DNA of 13,533 nucleotides, from positions 1 through 13,533 of the forward strand of contig JABXGU010000126.1 in NCBI GenBank assembly GCA_016550415.1. Reading direction: 5' to 3'. The notes below the pieces were generated by a model that did no database searches, was not told the DNA's origin, and saw nothing but the letters and a program-made list of their open reading frames with translations. Positions within the stretch are counted from its first letter, which is position 1; every line of letters begins with the position of its first letter. The stretch comes from an archaeon. Lineage in GTDB: Archaea; Asgardarchaeota; Hermodarchaeia; Hermodarchaeales; Hermodarchaeaceae. A program made the position numbers and the translations under genes. This document shows, in pieces, positions 1-6,043 of the stretch.

Positions 1-801
1 ATCATGGGAAGTATACCTCTCTTTGTAGTTCCAAAAGAAGCACCTATTTTTACAATGATATTACCAGGTTCCAATGCAGCAATTCAAGTATTCATGTTAT
101 TTGTAATATATCCTCTTGCCATCTTAGCTGGTGGTATCATATTCGGCTACATAACTACTCCATTATATCTCACTTTTCACAAGTACATCCTTGGAAGAAA
201 AATGACTTATGGGATATACCAGAGACCTCCTCTAGAAATGGAAAAATTTGGAAAACTGGGTAGCGGATTTTTCCCAGGACTTGTTGCCATCAACATTGCT
301 AGTATGCTGTCCCCATACCTCTCCTCGCTCCTACTTTTTCCATCTGTTCAAGAAAATCAAACAACATTCTTTGGATTTATTATCTTGCTAATATTCACAA
401 GCGCCTTCTCCAGTATTCTCTTTAGTGGAGTCTGGTTCCTTAACGATGCCGGAATTGGATACTCCAATAAAAACACGGCAATGGAGACAGATGGAATTCT
501 TGAAATCAGAAGCTGCGGAGGATGGTACAAACAACTATTGAAGGGTTATGCAGGAATTGGCGCAATTTTCACATATATCGTCTTAATCACTAATTTTTGG
601 TTTACAATGGAAACAGGATGGATGGATCCAATAACAATGATTCTAATACTTTCAATTTTTGTGCCAATCCCAATTTACGCTGCAATGGCCGTGCTCCCTA
701 CGATTATCCTCCTTGAAGTTACCAAAGCACACCGAATTAAGTATGTTCTAAAGGTTGCTAGAAAAATGGGAATTACTGAAGATATGACTAATCTTGTCTA
801 A
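1..801 (+). CDS. Multi-span membrane protein, 5' end outside window (unknown function)
   Basis: No function recognised. The frame is open to the window edge; the first ATG is at 4, but the gene probably starts further upstream. About five hydrophobic spans are visible from that ATG, around residues 25-55, 88-112, 120-147, 180-202 and 210-240, followed by a basic cytoplasmic-looking tail. The protein is a distant paralogue of the 310-residue membrane protein at 10767-11699. Shared landmarks in the same order are an LPG motif before the first long span, a W-(F/L)-(L/I)-(N/E)-D motif after a later span, and an LLKG(Y/F)AGI motif opening the next span. The paralogue has one further N-terminal span before its LPG motif, so this copy has probably lost that span to the window boundary. 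The family looks like a small integral membrane protein without enzymatic motifs. I could not tie it to a known transporter. Confidence 0.75.
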   Translation: MMGSIPLFVVPKEAPIFTMILPGSNAAIQVFMLFVIYPLAILAGGIIFGYITTPLYLTFHKYILGRKMTYGIYQRPPLEMEKFGKLGSGFFPGLVAINIASMLSPYLSSLLLFPSVQENQTTFFGFIILLIFTSAFSSILFSGVWFLNDAGIGYSNKNTAMETDGILEIRSCGGWYKQLLKGYAGIGAIFTYIVLITNFWFTMETGWMDPITMILILSIFVPIPIYAAMAVLPTIILLEVTKAHRIKYVLKVARKMGITEDMTNLV

Positions 802-876
802 TACCAATCTTACAATCACCTATTAGCTCGCCTTTTCTAGACCGATTTGACTTGAAAAACCAAAGGATTCACCGAG

Positions 877-885
877 ATATTAAAA
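877..885 (+). promoter_or_regulatory. Possible TATA box for the NUDIX gene
   Basis: The AT-rich element ATATTAAAA lies where an archaeal TATA box would give a start near 905-910 and a leader of about 35 bases. It sits between two exact copies of AAAGGATTCA (862-871 and 883-892). Position and composition are the only support. Confidence 0.3.
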
Positions 886-942
886 GGATTCAAAGAATAC
901 TTGCATATTTGTTAAACGAATCTTCAAGGTGAGACTGATTTA

Positions 943-1428
943 ATGTCACCTTCCATATCGCCCAGAGCTTCATGGAATGCAGTAAGGTTGAAATCACCTG
1001 TCCTGGCTGTAGATGCAGTTATCCAACTTGATGATGGTCAATTCATTCTCATTCGAAGGAAGAATCCACCTTTCAAAGGATGTTGGGCTTTACCTGGCGG
1101 GCTCTGCGAAATAGGCGAAACTGTAGAAGAAGCATTAAGCCGTGAAGTAGAGGAGGAAACAGGGCTCAAAGTAGAGCCTGAAAGACTTATCGGTGTATTC
1201 TCCAAACCAGATCGGGACCCCCGAGGGCACACGGTCAGTATCGCTTTTTGGGCGCATATTGTAGGAGGTCAATTACATTCAGGAAGTGACGCAGCAGGCG
1301 TGGCAGCATTCCAAAAGCTTCCAACACAACTTGCTTTCGATCATGCAAAGATTTTGGAAGCAGCAGGCAGTCTTAAGCAGAAAAAAAGACTTAAACAAGA
1401 CGCAAAAAGAAATATAGTGTCTAAATGA
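943..1428 (+). CDS. NUDIX hydrolase, ADP-ribose pyrophosphatase-like
   Basis: A 161-residue NUDIX-superfamily pyrophosphohydrolase, which would cleave a nucleoside diphosphate linked to another moiety using Mg2+. The Nudix box GX5EX7REUXEEXGU is complete at about residues 48-70, with the REVEEETGL core. It is preceded by the usual strand ending in KGCWALPGG, and the N-terminal half (AVDAVIQL, ILIRRKNPPFKG) is typical of archaeal ADP-ribose pyrophosphatases. Substrate specificity cannot be read from this, so ADP-ribose is a family-based guess. The C-terminal 15-20 residues are Lys-rich and probably disordered. An AAGGTGAG ribosome site at 926-933, about ten bases before the ATG, supports the start. 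A hairpin-forming inverted repeat follows the stop at 1444-1462. Confidence 0.9.
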   Translation: MSPSISPRASWNAVRLKSPVLAVDAVIQLDDGQFILIRRKNPPFKGCWALPGGLCEIGETVEEALSREVEEETGLKVEPERLIGVFSKPDRDPRGHTVSIAFWAHIVGGQLHSGSDAAGVAAFQKLPTQLAFDHAKILEAAGSLKQKKRLKQDAKRNIVSK

Positions 1429-1439
1429 TTTCAACAAAG

Positions 1440-1447
1440 TTTAAATG
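1440..1447 (+). promoter_or_regulatory. Possible TATA box for the Pro-rich protein gene
   Basis: TTTAAATG lies at the spacing that would put transcription start near 1469, giving a leader of roughly 20-35 bases before either candidate start codon. It overlaps the left arm of the inverted repeat 1444-1462, so a protein bound there could block TBP. Sequence position is the only evidence. Confidence 0.35.
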
Positions 1448-1462
1448 TAAGAGACTTACATT
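1444..1462. repeat. Perfect 8+3+8 inverted repeat between NUDIX and Pro-rich genes
   Basis: AATGTAAG-AGA-CTTACATT is a perfect inverted repeat with a three-base centre, starting 16 bases after the NUDIX stop. It can be read as a terminator hairpin, since the right arm runs into T-rich TTCTTTCTTA. It can also be read as an operator for a dimeric repressor, since it overlaps the likely TATA box of the next gene. The sequence does not decide between these. Confidence 0.55.
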
Positions 1463-1487
1463 CTTTCTTAGTTCTTGAAAAAGAGAT

Positions 1488-2186
1488 ATGGTGTTAACAA
1501 GCATGTCAGGATCAGACAAAGAAGCCATTCTCATTCGTGTTTCAGAATTTTTATCTAAGGCGGTCAACGATCTTGCAGATGCACTTACAGATATTGCTAA
1601 GCAAGTAACAGAATTTAAGCAAAGCCTTGAAAAAATACGTGGCGATTTAAAGACTGCCCAAGTTACTCCCATTGCAACCTCAACAATACCTCTTCTTTCT
1701 TCTGAAGGAACACCAGCACCCTCCACAGGGAGCCTTTTTGATTTCCTCGAAGGAGAGGAAGGTTCCATGCCAACAACTGCTGAGCCTGAAGGTCTAGCAG
1801 AAGCCATTCTTCTTGGTGAAATGCCTGGACCTGAACTCACTACGCCTCCCACCGGCCCTCCTGCCACACCTCTGACAGGTCCTCCAACTGCACCACCAAA
1901 GGTGCCAACAACCGGTCCACCAAAGGCACCACCCACAGCACCAACAACAGGTCCTCCAACTGCACCACCAAAGGTGCCAACAACCGGTCCACCAAAGGCA
2001 CCACCCACAGCACCACCTGCGGCTATGCCAATGGAACCAGTTTCTACTCCGGCAGTAGCAGCACCGGTTAAGCCAATTGAGGCTCCTGTGGCTTCTTCAT
2101 CAGCATCTTCTGGTGAGGGAATTGGCAGCCTTAGAAGTGAGATGTTGGCTGAAATAAAACGGATTAAAGAGATTTTTGAATCCTAA
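1488..2186 (+). CDS. Helical protein with Pro/Thr/Ala-rich tandem-repeat linker (unknown function)
   Basis: Not a recognised family. Three zones are visible in 232 residues. Residues about 10-58 form an amphipathic, coiled-coil-like helix (VSEFLSKAVNDLADALTDI and onward). Residues about 105-200 form a Pro/Thr/Ala linker built on GPP, TAPP and KVPTT units. The last 20 residues (LRSEMLAEIKRIKEIFES) form an amphipathic helix. Two 24-residue units at residues 130-153 and 154-177 are encoded by an exact DNA duplication. There is no signal peptide or membrane span, so the protein should be cytoplasmic; two helical ends on a stiff Pro-rich spacer suggest a tether or scaffold (inference). The start is uncertain. 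ATG 1488 lacks a ribosome site, whereas ATG 1503 (MSGSDKE) has GGTG nine bases upstream and may be the true start. Confidence 0.8.
   Translation: MVLTSMSGSDKEAILIRVSEFLSKAVNDLADALTDIAKQVTEFKQSLEKIRGDLKTAQVTPIATSTIPLLSSEGTPAPSTGSLFDFLEGEEGSMPTTAEPEGLAEAILLGEMPGPELTTPPTGPPATPLTGPPTAPPKVPTTGPPKAPPTAPTTGPPTAPPKVPTTGPPKAPPTAPPAAMPMEPVSTPAVAAPVKPIEAPVASSSASSGEGIGSLRSEMLAEIKRIKEIFES
1875..2018 (+). repeat. 72-bp tandem duplication, two copies (within Pro-rich gene)
   Basis: Copy 1 spans 1875-1946 and copy 2 spans 1947-2018. Bases 1875-1943 and 1947-2015 are identical over 69 positions, including third codon positions. The unit is 24 codons and stays in frame. Each unit is itself a degenerate double of a 12-residue motif starting TGPP. 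Identity at silent sites points to a recent in-frame duplication, or to gene conversion between copies. Confidence 0.95.
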
Positions 2187-2293
2187 AGATTCCTAAAAAG
2201 AAGTACAGAATTCATTTGTTGCCTTTTATGGTCGAATGACGCATTTCTTAGTAAATCCAAGCATTAATCGTATATTCAGGTCTACATAGTATT

Positions 2294-2318
2294 TGAACAA
2301 AAGAGAAGTTGGCTTCTA
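2294..2318 (-). terminator. Possible terminator of the hflX-lysS cluster
   Basis: Read leftward, AGAAG-CCAA-CTTCT (2317-2304) forms a 5-bp hairpin followed by CTTTTGTTC. It lies about 22 bases after the stop of the 94-residue gene. The stem is short. A U-rich tract is the more typical archaeal signal, and this one is interrupted. Confidence 0.35.
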
Positions 2319-2339
2319 TCTAATTTTAGAGGATTTATT

Positions 2340-2624
2340 CTAGAGTGAAAGACGCCAAAGGGAATCACTAGCGATGATGAAGAAAGTTTCATCCTTGAAA
2401 ACAACAATGGAATGATTGTATTTAGCAACAGCGAGAAATGTCTTTATCTTGGTTTCTTCGCCCTCTCGGTATTTCATTTGTACTTCTAAACCGATAGTAC
2501 CACGATTAATGCTAAGCTTGTCAATGGCACGCTCATCAACGATGGGAATTTTCATCTCTCGAGCCTGATCATATACTGCTTGTCGGAAGTTTGTGACAGA
2601 TATTTTTGATGACAAAGAAATCAA
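2340..2624 (-). CDS. Small hypothetical protein, 94 residues
   Basis: No family recognised. The predicted product is soluble and mixed alpha/beta. A helical N-terminal part (NFRQAVYDQAREMKIPIVDE) is followed by alternating strands (TIGLEVQMKY, IKTFLAVAKY, SIVVFKDETFFIIAS), with no cysteine pairs and no membrane span. The layout resembles a small nucleic-acid or ligand-binding fold, but that is a guess. The frame opens just upstream with no ATG or GTG, so a TTG at 2624 (or 2615) must start it; an ATG 23 codons in would remove the first helix. It is the last gene of a same-strand run behind lysS, 121 bases after the lysS stop, so co-transcription is possible. Confidence 0.6.
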   Translation of the reverse strand: MISLSSKISVTNFRQAVYDQAREMKIPIVDERAIDKLSINRGTIGLEVQMKYREGEETKIKTFLAVAKYNHSIVVFKDETFFIIASDSLWRLSL

Positions 2625-2745
2625 CTCATTTACTTGTTTATACCTGCAATTGTGTTATTGAACTTGCAGATTCAGCCATAAATGTTTTGTGCCTTATATT
2701 TTTCGTTCAAATATCTTGCATTAATATAAAGTAGATGGGTGGTGC

Positions 2746-4422
2746 CTATAAAGATGATGCGAGGTAACGGAGTCTTTCAAGAACAAGGTCGGGATTGGTG
2801 AAGGCGAAAAAGGCTGAAACGCGAGGACCATCATCTTTTCCAAAAAATACTTGATAGATGAAGCGGAAGAACATTTTTTGGACATCCGCTTTTAGAGGTT
2901 TTGTGATGGGCGTCATAGCATCACGAATAGAACGTTCTGTCCATTTTTTGGGATTGAGAGAATCGATGAGTCTCTGGAATAGAGGACGGAGGATTGGTGA
3001 CACTTGTTGAGAAAGTCCTTCGGGTGGTTCATCTAGAACCCTTATCCGGTAGGTTTCAGGCGCATATGTGGTTATCCAAATCTTTGCTTTTGTAAGGCAC
3101 GCAGTAACATATGCTCGCTCCTGCTTTGAGAGTGTTTTAGGAATTAACTCACTTTTAGCTAGTTTTTCAATTGCCACATCGATAAGATCGTCTGAAGGAA
3201 TTATTTGAGCCAATACAGCGGCATGAAGATAGGGAATCTGAAGAGGTAGCGTTTTTGCAATGGGTCCAAGTTGAGCAAGTTCATAGCTTCGTTTAATATC
3301 ATCGATTTCATTTTGTGCAGCTCTGGGCATATCCACACCAAAGTATACACGTTCAGCGCGATCGTATTGCCCAATATAGGTTGGGATATATTCTAGCCCA
3401 AGAGTAATGCGTTTCATTGGCTTATTCTTTAGGAAGAGGTATCGGAGGGGCTGTCCTGGAGCTACAGAGACCCAGGTTTTTGGAGTAAAACCAATGAAAT
3501 CAGAACTGCCCATATCGCCCTTATCTACACCGCCTTCGATAAGGCCTACCCATTCATATGCGTACGGAAATGGTGGCTTGAATTTGAAGACCTTTTCAGC
3601 AATCTCCTTTGCACTATCTCTGGAGCCTCCGGGAGTTGCATGATCTTTCCCAAAGGGTTCAAAGCCAACATTTAATACACGCCAAAGTGCTGCCCATTCA
3701 ACTCGCCATGACAGTTTTCCTCGGACAAGGCTAGTTGAACCAGTTTTGCCACAATAATTACAGTGGTATTTGACAGTGTAGGCATCCAGATCCACTGACG
3801 TGATTTTAGTATCTGTAATCTTCTGGCATTTTTCGCATACAACATCAAATGGAATCCAATCTGGAGGATGGGGTGCTCGAGCGCGATAGTGATTTACTAC
3901 TTCGCGGACTAGTTCTCGATGCTCGATGGTGTAACGCACCAATTTTTGCATTTCAGGCCAAGCGTAGATTTCATGGGTGCTAAGAACTTCTGCACCTTGA
4001 CTAAATGAATCAAGATAATTACCAAAATCCTGCCAATAACGTTCTGTCCACCCGGATAGTTCACCCTTTGGATCAGGAACATTTACCAGCCGATAACCAA
4101 TGTAATCCTTTGCCTTTTCGCTGTCGAGGAATTGGGCAAGTTGAGCGGTTTTACCCTTCCATTCATCGCTGGTGTAACGGACGATTGTGTGTCTAGTTTT
4201 GATTCCCCGTTTTCGAAGTATTTGCATGACGGTATTGGCTAGCGTTACTTCCCCTCGTAATCGTCCCACATGTTGAAGTCCAGAGACTGAAAGCCCGCAG
4301 CTGCAATTGATGGTATCAGTAGCAGAACCCCAATAGGTAATAATGTCTTCGACAAGCTCATCAATCCAATGTTGATAGGAAGTATGAGCATCAGTTAAGG
4401 TTCCTTTTGGCAAGATATTCAC
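2746..4422 (-). CDS. lysS: Lysyl-tRNA synthetase, class I (LysRS-I), with altered KMSKS loop
   Basis: Class I LysRS, the archaeal-type enzyme unrelated to class II LysRS, would attach lysine to tRNA-Lys using ATP in the cytoplasm. The 558 residues show the HIGH-type motif as SGLQHVGRLRG (H51-R54), a zinc-ribbon insertion with CEKC (196-199) and CNYC (221-224), the FEPFGKDH segment near 254-261, and the helix bundle expected of the C-terminal anticodon-binding region. In the KMSKS region residues 303-309 read DMGSSDF; the position normally held by the ATP-contacting lysine is Asp308. Other active-site neighbourhoods look intact, so either this is a lineage variant or charging is impaired. The start is a GTG at 4422; an in-frame stop lies four codons upstream, and TTG 4413 is an alternative. 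It follows hflX by 49 bases on the same strand, consistent with one operon. Confidence 0.93.
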   Translation of the reverse strand: MNILPKGTLTDAHTSYQHWIDELVEDIITYWGSATDTINCSCGLSVSGLQHVGRLRGEVTLANTVMQILRKRGIKTRHTIVRYTSDEWKGKTAQLAQFLDSEKAKDYIGYRLVNVPDPKGELSGWTERYWQDFGNYLDSFSQGAEVLSTHEIYAWPEMQKLVRYTIEHRELVREVVNHYRARAPHPPDWIPFDVVCEKCQKITDTKITSVDLDAYTVKYHCNYCGKTGSTSLVRGKLSWRVEWAALWRVLNVGFEPFGKDHATPGGSRDSAKEIAEKVFKFKPPFPYAYEWVGLIEGGVDKGDMGSSDFIGFTPKTWVSVAPGQPLRYLFLKNKPMKRITLGLEYIPTYIGQYDRAERVYFGVDMPRAAQNEIDDIKRSYELAQLGPIAKTLPLQIPYLHAAVLAQIIPSDDLIDVAIEKLAKSELIPKTLSKQERAYVTACLTKAKIWITTYAPETYRIRVLDEPPEGLSQQVSPILRPLFQRLIDSLNPKKWTERSIRDAMTPITKPLKADVQKMFFRFIYQVFFGKDDGPRVSAFFAFTNPDLVLERLRYLASSL

Positions 4423-4471
4423 CGGTAAGATTCAAACTCCAAGTAGGACATAACCAAATAAGAAACCATCG

Positions 4472-5671
4472 CTAATCCTCATGATATTCTTTGGGAAGCC
4501 AAATGGAATCTAACTTGCGATAATGTTGGCTGATTCGTTTTATTAACTCGTCAAGGTTCCAACCGGTAATGGCAGAAACCGGAATCCAGTCCAAATCATA
4601 ATTCTCATTAAAGAAGGAAACAATTTCTTTCTCTATTCTTTCTCCAGCAAGGTCTGCTTTATTGAACACAACAATTACCCTTTTGTTTTCTATACCTGTT
4701 GCTTCAAGAATTGTAAGGCTACTCTTTAGCTTCAATTGTAATAGTGTCAAATTATCGGAAGCATCCACAACCAAAAGAAGTAGATCAGCTGCTCGCATAT
4801 CATCCAAATTTAGCTGGAAAGCAGAGATAAGCTCTGGATCCAATCCCAAAGCAAATCCAATAGTATCGACAAATAGCAATCCCGGGTTTACAGAGCTAGA
4901 CCACTTTGAAGCAAGAGTGGTGAAGGGACGATCACTCACCTCTTTGTTTGCACCAGTTAATTTGTTAAACAAACTTGTTTTTCCTGCATTATAGCAGCCC
5001 ACCAAACAAATCATTGGCATACCGAGTTTACGACGCTTTGCCAATCGCCTACGATTTTCCTGACGCATCTTCTCAATTTCTGCAGCCACTTTAGCAATAC
5101 GTTTACGCACTTGTTTAAGCTGAGCATGATACGCATATTCACCAGGACCACTCCCATTGCCTCGAGTTGGTTTTTCACGATAAAGACGTTCTCGTTCACT
5201 CAATTTAATTGAAGGATAGCTCTTCTGAAGCCAAGCCAATTGCAATTGTAACTTTGATACGCGATCTCGAGCCTCCTGTTCGAAAACCTGTAAAACCACC
5301 TCATAGCGATCAATTACTTGGCAGCCAAATTCACGCTGAAGATTGTATTTCTGCATGGAATTGAGTATGTTGTAAGTTACGACAACTTCGATTTCCTCTT
5401 CAGCAACTCGTTCAGCTATTTCTTTGACTTTTCCTGGACCAAAAAGAAAACCAGAATGCATCTTGATTCGACTCTGCAGTATACAATCCACTTCTTCTAA
5501 TCCTGCAGCTTTTACTAACTGCTTAAATTCAGCTAGTTCCACTGGCCATTCTGCATGATCATGCACATGTTGCCGCAGCATCACAATCAAAGTTCGTTGC
5601 ACTAAAACAACACCATGAAAAGATGAAAATAACGCGATAAAAAAATCTTTTTGAACACGAAAATGACGCAC
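4472..5671 (-). CDS. hflX: HflX-family GTPase
   Basis: HflX is a ribosome-associated GTPase which, in studied bacteria, binds large subunits and splits stalled ribosomes; the archaeal role is less established. In order the 399 residues show the N-terminal HflX domain (FLFGPGKVKEI near 76-85), an Arg/Lys-rich coiled-coil region, the Gly-rich linker GNGSGPGE (171-178), and the G domain. That domain has G1 GCYNAGKTS (225-233), switch I PFTTL (249-253), G3 DTIG (269-272), G4 NKAD (337-340) and G5 SAITG (about 364). The start is GTG 5671, the only plausible codon that keeps the first strand VVLVQRT. The roughly 18 residues before that strand are not typical of the family. A TATA box about 36 bases upstream predicts a leader of only about ten bases. 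The gene precedes lysS by 49 bases, linking a ribosome factor to an aminoacyl-tRNA synthetase. Confidence 0.93.
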   Translation of the reverse strand: MRHFRVQKDFFIALFSSFHGVVLVQRTLIVMLRQHVHDHAEWPVELAEFKQLVKAAGLEEVDCILQSRIKMHSGFLFGPGKVKEIAERVAEEEIEVVVTYNILNSMQKYNLQREFGCQVIDRYEVVLQVFEQEARDRVSKLQLQLAWLQKSYPSIKLSERERLYREKPTRGNGSGPGEYAYHAQLKQVRKRIAKVAAEIEKMRQENRRRLAKRRKLGMPMICLVGCYNAGKTSLFNKLTGANKEVSDRPFTTLASKWSSSVNPGLLFVDTIGFALGLDPELISAFQLNLDDMRAADLLLLVVDASDNLTLLQLKLKSSLTILEATGIENKRVIVVFNKADLAGERIEKEIVSFFNENYDLDWIPVSAITGWNLDELIKRISQHYRKLDSIWLPKEYHED

Positions 5672-5702
5672 GAATAGGAAACCTTAAAGCTCGCTAGCCT
5701 GT

Positions 5703-5711
5703 CTTTATATC
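5703..5711 (-). promoter_or_regulatory. Likely hflX promoter (TATA box)
   Basis: Read leftward, GATATAAAG is a good archaeal TATA box. Its centre predicts transcription start near 5681, ten bases before the hflX GTG. The same bases read as TTTATATC on the + strand and could also serve rightward transcription of the structured region that follows. Confidence 0.55.
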
Positions 5712-5734
5712 GAGAAAGTATAGGTCTGCAGGAT

Positions 5735-5919
5735 TCAGAATTTCCCGGGAAAAGGCGCACTAGCCTTCGAGGAATAAGCCGCAATGCAAGCCTAGAATTT
5801 TATCCCTCGATTCTCCCCGCTGGAAATCTGTAGCCAAACCTTTCTCCAAAGCTAGTGTGCTTCCTTAAGGGACAGCGTAAAAACGCTGGTAGAGCGGGGA
5901 TAGAGAGTTAGCTAGTTTT
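5735..5919 (+). ncRNA. Candidate structured RNA with pseudoknot (novel, unassigned)
   Basis: This fills most of the 372-base gap between hflX and the peptidase gene, where I see no convincing protein gene. Helix A pairs 5753-5764 with 5851-5862 (12 bp). Inside it are helix B, 5768-5778 with 5799-5809 (one mismatch), and helix E, 5821-5826 with 5842-5848 (one bulge), making a three-way junction. Helix D pairs 5814-5821 from the junction with 5893-5900 outside it, an 8-bp GC-rich pseudoknot. It shares base 5821 with helix E. Hairpin C (5873-5878 with 5883-5888, loop AAAA) lies between. Two pairs of helix A are G-U on the + strand but A-C on the other, which favours the + strand. AAAGTATAGG at 5716-5725 or TTTATATC could be the promoter, and TTTTT at 5914-5918 a terminator. 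It does not match tRNA, 5S, SRP or RNase P signatures that I know. Confidence 0.4.
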
Positions 5920-6023
5920 TCTAAAAGATGGTAGATTGGATTAACTAATTTCGCGATTCAAATATTTTTGGCAAAGTAGCTATTAAGAAGCACTTACGAG
6001 TGCACTTACGTTCTGGGTTATCA
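5920..6023. other. Remaining intergenic DNA, no gene seen
   Basis: AT-rich spacer. It includes AATATTTTT near 5961-5969, a possible leftward TATA box, and a 9-base direct repeat GCACTTACG at 5990-5998 and 6002-6010. I see no coding potential. Confidence 0.5.
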
Positions 6024-6043
6024 GAAAAAATGTTGCAATTGCT
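6024..6043 (-). terminator. Possible U-tract terminator after the M20 peptidase
   Basis: Read leftward after the peptidase stop there is the palindrome GCAATTGC (6042-6035), then TTTTTT (6030-6025). A run of six U shortly after a stop codon fits archaeal oligo-U termination. Confidence 0.45.

Noticed and set aside
1421..2008. Long leftward reading frame encoding a Gly/Val-rich repetitive protein
   Set aside because: It is the exact antisense of the Pro-rich gene: Pro and Thr codon repeats read as Gly and Val on the other strand. It also overlaps the gene completely.
1875..2018. CRISPR-like array
   Set aside because: Two copies are directly adjacent with no spacers, and the repeat stays in frame inside a coding region.
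5602..5784. Leftward 60-codon frame across the hflX start
   Set aside because: It overlaps the start of hflX and its promoter in another frame and has no recognisable features.
5735..5919. tRNA, RNase P RNA, SRP RNA or 5S rRNA
   Set aside because: GAGGAATAAGCC on the + strand and GCGGCTTAT on the other recall RNase P motifs, but the remaining conserved blocks and the required length are missing. No T-loop GTTCRAAT within a 5-bp stem, no SRP GGAAGG tetraloop region and no 5S core is present.
5990..6010. GCACTTACG direct repeat as an attachment or integration site
   Set aside because: Two 9-base copies 12 bases apart with no integrase, tRNA or transposase nearby; most likely chance.
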